The notes under the pieces: model-generated
What the model was told of the DNA's origin: nothing
The model's database searches: none
The model's input: only the letters and a program-made list of their open reading frames with translations
Shown here: positions 56,201 through 58,338 of the stretch, piece by piece
How positions within the stretch are numbered: the stretch's first letter is position 1
How the letters are laid out: the number at the start of each line of letters is the position of its first letter
Assembly: GCF_036898095.1 (NCBI RefSeq)
Contig: NC_090735.1
Coordinates: 1,944,888-2,008,887, forward strand
Length of the DNA: 64,000 nucleotides
From: Palaemon carinicauda
Taxonomy: Eukaryota; Arthropoda; Malacostraca; Decapoda; Palaemonidae
Direction of reading: 5' to 3'
Program-made: the position numbers and the translations under genes

Positions 56201-57586
56201 CCTCGCTAGGGCGCAGGGGTGGTACACCTGGCTATCCAATCGGTGATTGGCGCGAGTTTCGAATTTTCTGCCGTTGACGTCGGGGACGTAAGCTATATAT
56301 ATAACTACCGGGTAAGTCTTATGTTTAAAAAATAAGGGTGCTTGCATCCGTTCAGATCGTGTTGGGTCTTTTTCAAACAGCATCGCAGAGTCCTCACGGG
56401 ACACTAAAACATCTCATCCATGTTCCAAACCATGCTTCACGTAGAGAGGGGATGGAGAAGGGATCGAAAATAGGGTTGTACCCTGGCAGGTTCAGAGTTT
56501 GGCCGTGTGTCCATGCACTAAACTAAAGAGCTCCTTCCATCTTTATGCGTGGGACACTAAAAGACAGAGACCATGTAACTTGTCTAAACTCCTTGCCAGT
56601 ATTAAGGCAGCAGAGATAATCTTGAGTCATAACCTTGACTGAGGCCTTCCTAAAGGCTCAGACAGGTACAAGTGAGAGCCTTGAAAACAGGGGGCAAATC
56701 ACACCCCAAGGGGGCTGAGGTACCAAGATCAGTAACACTGTTCAAAGCTACCGAATAGTTCAGTATAAAAAGCTCCAATGAAAAGGAAAGGTCTATCCCA
56801 TTCCGTCAAAAGGCCATGGTCTAATACAAGTGGTAGCCTTAACAGCAGCAACTGACAGGAACTTCTCTTGGAGAAGAGCCTCCAACTTTCGGTGAGGTGC
56901 AGCGAACACTGGGGAAACCCTACAAGCCACCATAACACGAAAGCCCACTGACGTAGCTCCTGGCTTATACTCCCCGGGGACTAAGCCGAAGGAAGAAGCA
57001 AAGCTCTCTTCCTCCCCCTTAAAGCATAATGTACACCTGACACTACTGTACATGGAGGCCACGACACATGGGGATGATTCTGAACAATCATGCCTCTAGC
57101 AAGAAGCACAGAAAGTGTGTGGATCTACAATCAGTTTAACAAAAACCAAGAGTCTTGCTTCACATTCATAATAATTAACAGGCAGCATTCACTTCCTGAA
57201 ACAAAAAGAAAATGATGAGTTTGATTATGGATCCAACAGTACATAAGTGAGGAGTTTTTGACAAGCAGGGGGTGGGGCTCTTCGTCCTCACTCCCACCTG
57301 CTGCTTAACTGCTCGTTTAAAGATTAAACGGCTGTCCAGCTTGCACTGAAAAAAATATTCCCTACTTAAAGGACGGTGGTTTGTATTTCAAGGCGGAACA
57401 AATTATAACTGAATTACCTTATATTGTGAGGATGGGCATCACACGTGGCTTCAAAATCAATGACTACATAATAACTATAATGACACTCTGTTTCCTTAAA
57501 CACTTTTCTTTTGTAGTAAGCTTTCAAACGCTGCTGCAAAACGCTCCTTGTCCCAGACGTGTCGAGACAAAACTGCCTCAGCCTTT
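15639..57586 (-). CDS. ERI1: ERI1-like 3'-5' exoribonuclease (SAP + DEDDh), 5' end beyond window
   Basis: Minus-strand exons in transcript order are 57418-57586, 45570-45708, 28143-28295, 18565-18648, 17510-17685 and 15639-15873 (TGA 15639-15641). The product has a SAP-like segment (LRQFCLDTSGTRSVLQQRLK), exonuclease motif I DFEATC, then HEIIEFPAVLV, LTGITQ, motif II VVTDGPWDMGRF, YPQWAKTWINIKK, motif III HPHSGLDDARNIARV, and an acidic tail. These are DEDDh residues in ERI1 order. Known role: ERI1 trims siRNA duplexes, histone mRNA 3' ends and 5.8S rRNA. The last five exons are open and in phase. The 57418-57586 exon shows frame problems, described in its own entry. Introns of up to 17 kb are filled with retroelements in the sense orientation. 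Confidence 0.88.
16001..16555 (+). pseudogene. Fossil RTE-like LINE reverse transcriptase fragment
   Basis: It is in the ERI1 intron, antisense to the gene. Broken plus-strand frames preserve RT order: DCGNYRGIKLT at about 16013, a VDL.K.YDRIS-like block at about 16215-16250, LHQGSAL at about 16390, and LLHADDLITTEN (the YADD-type box) at about 16477-16512. There are many stops and indels. The NYRGI, LHQGSALSP and HADD set resembles RTE/BovB-like non-LTR elements. Confidence 0.7.
16556..16970. repeat. Dispersed non-coding repeat, probably a decapod retroelement tail
   Basis: It directly follows the RT fossil, beginning near GGTGGCTAGTCAAGC, with CACTACCCAAGACTAGAAAA and ending GGCCAACCTACTACC. 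There is no open frame. I recognise the wording from repeats in decapod sequence, but there is no second copy here, so the call is weak. Confidence 0.35.
17510..17685 (-). CDS. ERI1: ERI1-like exon: exonuclease motif III
   Basis: The acceptor is CTTTGTAG and the donor is GTAAGATC. It encodes MNLQGMLTKLGMTFIG, then HPHSGLDDARNIARV, then a basic segment ending SIEH and two bases of an Arg codon. HSGLDD supplies the catalytic His and final Asp of the DEDDh set. Confidence 0.94.
17686..18564 (-). other. ERI1-like intron, no further features seen
   Basis: AT-rich intronic sequence. I see no repeat family or exon. Confidence 0.5.
18565..18648 (-). CDS. ERI1: ERI1-like exon: YPQWAKTWINIKKPF
   Basis: A 28-codon exon, ISKVSYPQWAKTWINIKKPF then CNFYNTER, is flanked by TTTTTCAG and GTAAGTAA on the minus strand. 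It corresponds to the YPPFAKKWINIRK segment of vertebrate ERI1. Confidence 0.92.
18968..20751. mobile_element. Family E repeat, left part (interrupted by family C DIRS)
   Basis: The end carries an inverted pair: GGAAGTAATTT...CTAACTATAGAAACCT at about 18961-18993, and its complement AGGTTTGTATAGTTAGG through to TTGCTTCC at about 19198-19228. This DIRS-like arrangement is followed by a CCTACACAAGAACAAATGG segment. The body at about 19580-20500 is colinear with 43170-44500 (for example GCCAAAAGCAGGG in both). The element resumes at 27165. No intact protein is visible. Confidence 0.6.
19323..19343 (+). repeat. (GA)n microsatellite
   Basis: A short pure GA tract inside the family E repeat. The homologous part of the other copy has a longer GA tract at 42715-42766. 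Confidence 0.9.
20752..21034 (-). repeat. Family C 3' inverted terminal repeat
   Basis: About 20770-20960 (ACTTACCGAGAATTACTTTC, TTGGTGACCTCTTTCTCGAC, GGCCTACCCCCGCCGCC) is the inverse of 26960-27150. It also pairs with the first half of the ICR at 21035-21089. Confidence 0.85.
21035..21132 (-). repeat. Family C internal complementary region
   Basis: The first half (GTAATTCTCGGTAAGTATG to ...ACTTAAAATTTTT) is the inverse of the left terminus. The second half (TTTGTTCCAACACAAATACT to ...CTTTCTTAGGAG) is the inverse of the right terminus. The two meet at about 21089, an end-to-end joint typical of DIRS ICRs. Confidence 0.88.
21271..22060 (-). pseudogene. Family C tyrosine recombinase, broken
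   Basis: Minus-strand pieces carry catalytic signatures in order: ASDKRVGEIHGLSF (Arg I; frame 21608-21910), HDIRGRSTPLPFERN (HxxR) and GTWSHQSTFTAHYLKG (W and catalytic Tyr; frame 21360-21566). The N-terminal pieces in 21807-22043 include MADFLVFLKDKA. Several frame shifts separate the pieces. Confidence 0.8.
22739..23143 (-). pseudogene. Family C RNase H domain, broken
   Basis: Minus-strand pieces: LLFTDASNQRWGALPLDETA (first Asp block), WSWKQSIRRA (in place of the Glu block), then WMSDNATVVAYIKKQGT (Asp block). This is the same order as the intact family A RNase H (FSDASDTGWGATL ... VNSDNTTALAYISKQGGT). Confidence 0.8.
23386..24076 (-). pseudogene. Family C reverse transcriptase, broken, YLDD changed
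   Basis: Minus-strand pieces: LLKKGYGLPFLTEPPTLFP, VYSRLFLVEKS, GEWKPVIDLSALNRFVKKTD, IDPKDAYFQIPVHTSGRKCL, GLSTAPQVFTRV, GIRLIRYLDAWW. The catalytic YLDD box reads YLDA, so the second Asp is lost. Multiple frame shifts separate the pieces. Confidence 0.85.
24300..26690 (-). pseudogene. Family C Gag region with expanded internal repeats
   Basis: GC-rich minus-strand frames (25142-26068, 24546-24806, 24316-24513) are proline/arginine/serine-rich. The region is the reverse complement counterpart of the plus-strand gag fragment at 10.2-12.5 kb: 26150-26218 is the inverse of 10735-10800, and the CTACTCTGGGTAGG blocks recur. No single intact frame spans it. Confidence 0.6.
25175..25930 (-). repeat. 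About 135-bp tandem repeat in gag (45 codons per unit)
   Basis: GGACGCGGATCCCCGTGGGC landmarks lie at about 25531, 25665 and 25800, so the period is 134-135 bp. A diverged unit lies at about 25178. Near-identical units encode a repeat with GLLYGQPGRISTAGSALGLK. The period is about a multiple of 3, so the frame is kept open on both strands; the plus-strand frame 25175-26122 is a by-product. Confidence 0.9.
26955..27164 (-). repeat. Family C 5' inverted terminal repeat
   Basis: It is the inverse of 20770-20960 (GGCGGCGGGGGTAGGCC, GTCGAGAAAGAGGTCACC, GAAAGTAATTCTCGGTAAG). It ends TTTGTGTTGGAACAAAT, matching the ICR. Confidence 0.88.
27165..27400. mobile_element. Family E repeat, right part after nested insertion
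   Basis: It matches the right end of the second family E copy. GATGGTTGTTGATACCTCAC and ATAAAAGTTTA and then CATATATCCATAGTA at 27.28-27.34 kb correspond to 44.54-44.57 and 45.03-45.06 kb. It ends with GGGTTTGTATTCATGTAGGA. Confidence 0.7.
27401..28142 (-). other. ERI1-like intron, no repeat recognised
   Basis: AT-rich unique-looking intron sequence with an A/T tract at about 28057-28078. I recognise nothing else. Confidence 0.45.
28143..28295 (-). CDS. ERI1: ERI1-like exon: exonuclease motif II
   Basis: The acceptor is TTTCAACAG and the donor is GTGAGT. It has 51 codons including FPEVLRKFEDWLKEHNL and FAVVTDGPWDMGRFLYHQC. The Asp of WDM corresponds to the third acidic catalytic residue. 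A DIRS end (28427) lies 131 bp upstream of this acceptor. Confidence 0.93.
28427..28669 (-). repeat. Copy 1 3' inverted terminal repeat
   Basis: 28427-28480 is an exact inverse of 28670-28723. About 28484-28627 (CAGCTCTGCTGCTCGACAG, CGCCAGCGATCGCTATACAG, CAACAGCGCCATCTGTCGAG) is the near-exact inverse of about 34744-34891. Confidence 0.93.
28670..28763 (-). repeat. Copy 1 internal complementary region
   Basis: 28670-28723 is the exact complement of the left terminus (28427-28480). 28724-28763 is the exact complement of the right terminus (34881-34920). The two abut at 28723/28724. Confidence 0.95.
29168..30340 (-). pseudogene. Copy 1 tyrosine recombinase with one nonsense codon
   Basis: From ATG 30340 (MASRRSQNSSSK) the frame runs through the core-binding domain (TSTSVTQIADFLLYLTKERS). 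A TAG at 29888-29890 replaces the Leu of the RRLATPGW motif seen in copy 3. The frame continues to 29168 with the catalytic set: TAKRVSEIHAFS (Arg), RTHEVRAVATS (HxxR), YWRSKSVFASFYL (Trp, catalytic Tyr), and the tail LGPFVAASAVVGEGSTTTFP. Apart from the stop the domain looks complete. It overlaps the 3' end of the RT-RNase H frame. Confidence 0.9.
30067..32317 (-). pseudogene. Copy 1 RT-RNase H polyprotein, one frameshift
   Basis: The first frame, 32317 to about 31566, holds the RT fingers and palm start (FYNRLFLVAKKTGGWRPVLD, VSLDLKDAYFHVPIHPDSQP, ALCFGLRTAPLVF). A +1 insertion in an A run (AAAAAAC versus TAAAGAC in copy 3) shifts the frame. The second frame, 31572-30067, continues with SLYLDDWLL (active site intact), LGLLVNMEKSQLVPSQ, RNase H (FSDPSDTGWGATL, HINCKELLAVHLAL, VNSDNTTALAYISKQGGT), and a C-terminal domain (TIDLFATSMTKRLPIYCSP, DAFLLDWSHLDLYAFPPFK). 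The C-terminal domain is the region often called methyltransferase-like in DIRS elements. Confidence 0.92.
32127..34536 (-). pseudogene. Copy 1 Gag, frameshifted by a 14-bp deletion
   Basis: Frame 34536-32791 starts MSDPSQVPIYRKC. It has a Cys cluster of the form CX4C-X14-CX2C-X4-C-X5-CX2C (residues ~12-53), a putative coiled coil (MADMMRAIQALGERVESLA), a long S/P/V-rich linker and an acidic patch (DDGLSDDDDGAHLDD). At about 32897 the GACGAG...GACGAG interval present in copies 2 and 3 is collapsed, and the frame leaves the conserved path. The remaining C-terminal domain continues in frame 32876-32127 (SSVWFATGEVLGLGVPASAQ, basic tail KKGSKSFKGRV). Confidence 0.88.
34738..34920 (-). repeat. 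Copy 1 5' inverted terminal repeat
   Basis: Inverse of the 3' ITR inner part plus the outer 40 bp (34881-34920) that pairs with ICR 28724-28763. It contains AGCGATCGCT and the GATAGATGGCGCTGTTG block. Confidence 0.93.
34921..35760 (-). other. Intron spacer between two DIRS copies
   Basis: 840 bp of AT-rich sequence with no feature recognised. It separates the right end of copy 1 from the left end of copy 2, both in the same orientation. Confidence 0.5.
36000..36091 (-). repeat. Copy 2 internal complementary region
   Basis: The first half complements the left terminus 35761-35814 with about one mismatch (TTAGTATC versus the expected TTATTATC). The second half complements the right terminus 42232-42271. 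They abut at ATAAC/ATTTTTC. Confidence 0.9.
36543..37667 (-). CDS. Copy 2 tyrosine recombinase, altered C-terminus
   Basis: 374 codons from MASRRSQNSSSKGGPSTSA, uninterrupted through the core-binding domain (TSVTQIADFLLYLRKERSLS) and all catalytic motifs: CLATAKRVSEIHAFS, RTHEVRAVATSVAF, ATYWRSKSVFASFYL. A one-base loss just after the catalytic Tyr (about 36592) replaces the conserved tail with RMSSLFTRTATLWDHS. The catalytic core is therefore open but the tail is lost. Confidence 0.9.
   Translation of the reverse strand: MASRRSQNSSSKGGPSTSATRKEGTPRPPRSSSDCLQTIERLSRARGFSKEAARAIARARRTSTLRVYQSKWEVFRNWCKSVSVSSTSTSVTQIADFLLYLRKERSLSAPTIKGYRSMLASVFRHRGLDLSNNKDLQDLLKSFETTKERRLVTPGWNLDVVLRFLISDRFEPLQSASLKDLTLKTLFLVCLATAKRVSEIHAFSKNIGFSSETATCSLQLGFLAKNELPSRPWPKSFDIPSLSNMVGNELERVLCPVRALKFYLKRTKPLRGLSEALWCSVKKPSLPMSKNALSYFIRLLIREAHSHLSEEDQALLKVRTHEVRAVATSVAFKQNRSLRSIMDATYWRSKSVFASFYLRMSSLFTRTATLWDHS
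37394..39650 (-). pseudogene. Copy 2 RT-RNase H polyprotein, active site changed, frameshift and stop
   Basis: Frame 39650 to about 38665 gives RT through FYNRLFLVSKKTGGWRPVLN, LDLRDTYFHVPIHPDSQPFL and SLYLNDWLL, where YLDD has become YLND. A 2-base deletion at about 38665 (AGCTACTG versus AGCTTGACTG) shifts the frame. RT connection and RNase H continue in the frame ending at TGA 38402-38404 (CLT then stop, a Trp codon in the other copies) and resuming to 37394 (MHINCKELLAVHLALKSFKS, VNSDNTTALAYISKQGGT, YAFPPFKIVNKVLQK). Confidence 0.92.
39451..41892 (-). CDS. Copy 2 Gag, intact
   Basis: 813 codons from MADPSQVPKFRKC (ATG 41890-41892; an upstream in-frame ATG at 41928 also exists but is absent from copy 1). 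Domains in order: Cys cluster CX4C-X14-CX2C-X4-C-X5-CX2C (residues ~12-53); arginine/serine stretch (RRLERDRVRRSSSRS); coiled coil (MADMMRAIQALGERVESLA, SDRNQLMADVKELK); long variable linker rich in S, P, V, Q; acidic patch (DEGLSDDDGAAHVDEPHSE); conserved C-terminal domain (SSVWYATGEVLGLGVPASAQ; FEVFNFLDWCLGALSRK); basic tail (GKKKGTKSFKGRV). Likely the nucleic-acid-binding structural protein of the element. It overlaps the RT frame by about 200 bp. Confidence 0.9.
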   Translation of the reverse strand: MADPSQVPKFRKCNARDCSRRLPKASIDPHTICSNCRDKTCQLEDRCEECVGLSEFDFIEFQKYTRRLERDRVRRSSSRSIDISSPHAPQPIPSPVVVAPNPPSGTQEPSMADMMRAIQALGERVESLASDRNQLMADVKELKCKSAVGSVKVSDSVVDSVALEGSSVHACRPPSPGPLASSQVQGRSDVVRQMGSRGFNQRTDVPSVVSGVSTQDGPCLTKTREPIYTSSSEGVSRKKPWTKVSRPLKRKSVPSAQVQRPSCSHWVSSDSLQSSDDCSPPKRGKAVPLQTVTPSVAAPAPVDPKWSLLQDMQSQLTSLMQDFRAEKVAAAPASAAPCLQPPTRSVVRPGDAEVTFSRTPVERVPPPMRSSVICQPHVDVQRRTEVSVDVREVQQPSELFCFDAVRQPPQPSVVDTAHPHQSRQSGVDAVRPRTAMVVASSQTGQQFHDVASGSVTHAPVRPDSANQPLLTPLPLPPQYSDEGLSDDDGAAHVDEPHSELDEPKSTQPSLDFRKVLALFKGMFPDQFVSVAPRSPPSEFVLGMPSTTPAFTRLVLARSSKRALRVIGEWLQSKKSLGKTAFTFPPARLSSRSSVWYATGEVLGLGVPASAQGDFSSLVDSPRRLAMRRSKICWSSSDLDHLSKGIFRAFEVFNFLDWCLGALSRKISPTEKETSLLIMSCIDKAVRDGSNELAASFVSGVLKKRENLCSFLSAGVTPCQRSELLFAPLSKCLFPEDLIKEIAASLIQNDTHDLVASSARKATPLPTLSARPRMDTPASRFIPPFRGRASSRGGACAEGRRGKKKGTKSFKGRV
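42080..42271 (-). repeat. Copy 2 5' inverted terminal repeat
   Basis: Inverse of about 35800-35960; contains AGCGATCGCT and GACAGATGGCGCTGTTGGGC. The outer 40 bp pair with the ICR second half. Confidence 0.9.
42272..42477 (-). other. Short intron spacer
   Basis: AT-rich, with no feature recognised. Confidence 0.4.
42715..42766 (+). repeat. (GA)26 microsatellite
   Basis: An uninterrupted GA dinucleotide tract of about 52 bp within the family E repeat. Confidence 0.95.
42853..42937. repeat. Perfect 40-bp-arm palindrome with 5-base loop
   Basis: Arm 42853-42892 (CTTATTGTTCTAAATGCC...GCATTAT) is the exact reverse complement of 42898-42937. The loop is GAAAT (42893-42897). No other copy of either arm is visible in the window. 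Confidence 0.95.
44571..45023 (-). mobile_element. LINE 3' fragment (non-LTR retrotransposon), 5'-truncated
   Basis: The minus strand encodes the end of a non-LTR RT ORF: QAFSIMRLDTAQYSRSLIPA, VNKLWNDLPNRVVESGELQK, FKLAVNIFMLNRLT (stop at 44788). It has a 3' UTR matching 55.8-56.0 kb and a TAA/ATAATAA-type tail at 44571-44590. It interrupts the family E sequence: AAAGTTTA on the left and TGGCTAGATTCAGC on the right are contiguous in the other family E copy at about 27300. Confidence 0.85.
45116..45569 (-). other. ERI1-like intron, nothing recognised
   Basis: Unique-looking AT-rich sequence between the family E repeat and the ERI1 exon. Confidence 0.4.
45570..45708 (-). CDS. ERI1: ERI1-like exon: HEIIEFP to LTGITQ
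   Basis: It is preceded on the minus strand by GTTTTCAG and followed by GTAAGTGAC. It encodes HEIIEFPAVLVSTKKKKIVA then KFHSYVRPVINPKLTTFCTN and LTGITQ. HEIIEFP and the YVRP...LTGIT spacing are ERI1 family signatures. An alternative acceptor (TTTTAG, exon from 45740) would add 11 open codons in phase 0, which would match the upstream exon as literally read. Confidence 0.92.
45741..46554. other. ERI1-like intron, possible old repeat
   Basis: No exon recognised. About 46040-46540 has a wording (AATCAATCAATCTCTTTGG; CTCGAGCACCTTTGGCCATA) that looks like a dispersed arthropod repeat. There is no second copy in the window to confirm it. Confidence 0.3.
46555..46766 (+). mobile_element. RTE-like LINE 3' tail
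   Basis: A non-coding stretch with CAAATTCGGTTGAGTTCCTT, GCTACCCCCCAAAATTGAGG, AAGTGCCTTGG, ending in TATATGTATGTAT. The short TATG-type tail and GGGGGT block look like 3' ends of RTE-type LINEs common in decapods. This is from recall of such repeats, not a comparison. Confidence 0.5.
47200..47241 (+). repeat. (AG)n microsatellite
   Basis: A pure AG tract of about 42 bp. The frame 47083-47271, with an Arg-Glu run, is its by-product. Confidence 0.95.
47262..48817. mobile_element. Family F repeat, left part (interrupted by family D DIRS)
   Basis: DIRS-like terminus. TAATTTGTAATTTTTGTAGT...CAAATCTGAGTTCTTAAAGT (47269-47313) is the inverse of the GGTTTGCATAGCTAGG... block at 47440-47480. It is followed by TACAAACCACCGTCCTTTAA at 47510-47530, the inverse of the right end at 57365-57390. 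The body is non-coding or decayed. It resumes at 56332. Confidence 0.6.
49046..49143 (-). repeat. Family D internal complementary region
   Basis: TAACTACCGGGTAAGTATG...ATGAAAATACCA complements the left terminus. TTTTTAAACATAAGACTTAC...GTTATATATATAGC complements the right terminus. They join at about 49111. Confidence 0.88.
49512..50515 (-). pseudogene. Family D tyrosine recombinase, broken
   Basis: Minus-strand pieces: SSISTTQIADFLFYLRRKL and SIKGYRCVLATVVRHSILDL (core-binding, 50147-50515); RVLCPVRTLKFY (49706-49951); and MTFKQNRLLWSIMDTTFWGN...YF, then a tail ending VGPFVIASAVVGEGSTTTFP (49512-49697). Part of the Arg I region is in other frames. The C-terminal tail is almost the same as in family A. 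Confidence 0.85.
50516..52860 (-). pseudogene. Family D RT-RNase H and C-terminal domain, broken
   Basis: In transcript order: RT N-terminus (GGFYPVLDVTALNAFVQKSK FSMETLKS, split here; 52558-52860); a scrambled palm region interrupted by the 24-bp repeat array (51781-52135); RNase H traces (GFGVGPTLDSWKL, 51022-51312); and the C-terminal domain (VPIDAFLLVWSNLDVYVF; VTLVAAFWPSRGWFTEILEW; 50516-50857). Many shifts and stops; the YLDD box is not found intact. Confidence 0.75.
51781..52135 (-). repeat. 24-bp minisatellite, array 1 (about 15 units)
   Basis: Units of GACGTGGCGCCGAGCGTCCT plus GAAA or GTAA, 24 bp each, with point variants. It translates as an 8-residue repeat in every frame without stops (for example minus-strand TLGTTSFR). 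It lies inside the RT/palm part of family D, where no other copy has such a sequence. Confidence 0.93.
53058..53262 (+). mobile_element. LINE 3' UTR fragment nested in family D
   Basis: Matches the 3' UTR of the LINE at 55.8-56.03 kb: TTTCCTTTCCTCACTAGGCT, TTGGAGCCCTTGGGCT, CAACTAGGGTTGTAGCTTGG, and a terminal TAATAATAAAAATAAT tail. It has only about 200 bp, so it is strongly 5'-truncated. Confidence 0.85.
53572..53855 (-). repeat. 24-bp minisatellite, array 2 (about 12 units)
   Basis: The same 24-bp unit as array 1 (GACGTGGCGCCGAGCGTCCT plus GAAA). Minus-strand frame 53474-53869 reads SAPRLSGR repeats; plus-strand frame 53550-53957 reads RRGAERPE repeats. It lies in the gag or gag/RT part of family D. 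Confidence 0.93.
53870..55124 (-). other. Family D 5' region, gag remnant, no intact frame
   Basis: The sequence between array 2 and the nested LINE is AT-rich past about 54.3 kb. It contains repeated ACCGGTAGTTATATA-type terminal fragments at about 54450-54530 (GTAGTTACATATAACTACCG), suggesting partial ITR copies or rearrangement. No conserved Gag motif seen. Confidence 0.4.
55125..56036 (+). mobile_element. LINE 3' fragment with RT C-terminal ORF, nested in family D
   Basis: Open plus-strand frame 55199-55789 (extending upstream in frame to about 55130): FKILGVILDSKFTFEKHI, ILPCFEYCSPVWSSAADSHL, SITRLNTTQYSRSFIPAVTK, LWNDLPNRVVESVELQKFK, stop at 55787-55789. This is the C-terminal end of a non-LTR (CR1/Jockey-like) RT protein. 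The 3' UTR ends in (TAA)n at about 56013-56036. It is 5'-truncated, with the best-preserved frame of the three related fragments, so probably the youngest. Confidence 0.88.
56150..56331 (-). repeat. Family D 5' inverted terminal repeat
   Basis: Inverse of about 48870-49010 (GGTTCCTAGGTACCTCGCTA; CCAATCGGTGATTGGCGCGA; CCGTTGACGTCGGGGACGTA), ending ATGTTTAAAAA. Confidence 0.9.
56332..57403. mobile_element. Family F repeat, right part
   Basis: About 56880-57390 is colinear with 13990-14590. It ends ATTCCCTACTTAAAGGACGG TGGTTTGTATTTCA and then GGAACAAAT at about 57403 (space added), the inverse of the block at 47495-47535. The terminus lies about 14 bp from the ERI1 splice donor. Confidence 0.6.
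57418..57586 (-). CDS. ERI1: ERI1-like exon: SAP domain and exonuclease motif I, apparent frame slips
   Basis: The acceptor is ATTTTTCAG (57595-57587) and the donor is GTAATT at 57417-57412. The first frame reads RLRQFCLDTSGTRSVLQQ, then RLKAYYKRKVFKETEC (SAP-like). DFEATC followed by DAHPHN lies in a different frame, so one base appears missing at about 57480. The exon end (AAG) is out of phase with the TTTTCAG acceptor of the next exon, while the SAP frame is in phase with it. A compensating extra base near the donor (the A run at about 57419-57421) would reconcile both. Possible causes are assembly indels, a decaying gene, or an unseen microexon. Element ends lie 9 bp upstream and about 14 bp downstream. 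Confidence 0.8.
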
Positions 57587-57837
57587 CTGAAAAATGTTAT
57601 TTTTATTAATAAAATAAATTTTTGAATATACTTACCCGGTGATTATATAAGCTGCAGCTCTGCTGCCCGACAGAAAAACTCTACGTTCAAAATACGCCAG
57701 CGATCGCTATGCAGGTAGGGGGTGTACATCAACAGCGCCATCTGTCGAGCAGGTACTTAGTACTCCATGTAAACACAGACCCAATTTTCTCCTCGGTCCA
57801 CTGGGTCTCTATTGGGGAGGAAGGGAGGGTCCTATAA

Positions 57838-57932
57838 TATATAATCACCGGTTAAGTATATTCAAAAATTTATTTTATTAATAAAAATAACATTTTTCAA
57901 TATTAAACTTAGCCGGTGATTATATAAGCTGA
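57838..57932 (-). repeat. Copy 3 internal complementary region
   Basis: First half complements 57596-57650 with small differences (CCGGTTAAGTAT versus CCGGGTAAGTAT). Second half (ATTTTTCAATATTAAACTTA GCCGG, split) is the same right-terminus complement as in copies 1 and 2. Confidence 0.9.
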
Positions 57933-58338
57933 TTCACACCCAGGGGGGTGGGTAGAGACCAGCATTACTTGTTTACATTATTATGAGCTAAGTATTTTGT
58001 ATTTCATTTTAACAGTTATTCAAAATAACAAACATAAAATAAATAAGTACCTGGTAAGGAAGTCGACTTGAACAATTACTCTGCCTTTTTAAGTACGTCT
58101 TCCTTACTGAGCCTCGCGATCCTCTTAGGATGCTGAGCGACTCCTAGGAGCTGAAGTATGAAGGGTTGCAACCCATACTAAAGGACCTCATCAAAACCTC
58201 TAATCTAGGCGCTTCTCAAGAAAAGAATTTGACCACCCGCCAAATCAACCAGGATGCGAAAGGCTTCTTAGCCTTCCGGACAACCCAAAAAACAACAATA
58301 AAAAACATTTCAAGAGAAAGATTAAAAAGGTTATGGAA

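Larger units (their letters stand above)
48818..56331 (-). mobile_element. DIRS-type retrotransposon, family D, about 7.5 kb, degenerate
   Basis: The termini (TGGTATTTTCATTATAAAAT left; ATGTTTAAAAA right) and ITRs match: 48880-49010 is the inverse of about 56150-56290 (ACGTCCCCGACGTCAACGGC; CTAGCGAGGTACCTAGGAAC). The ICR lies at 49046-49143. On the minus strand it holds gag remnants with 24-bp repeats, RT, RNase H, a C-terminal domain and recombinase, all broken. Two LINE 3' fragments are nested inside. The element itself lies within a family F repeat in an ERI1 intron, gene-sense. Confidence 0.88.
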
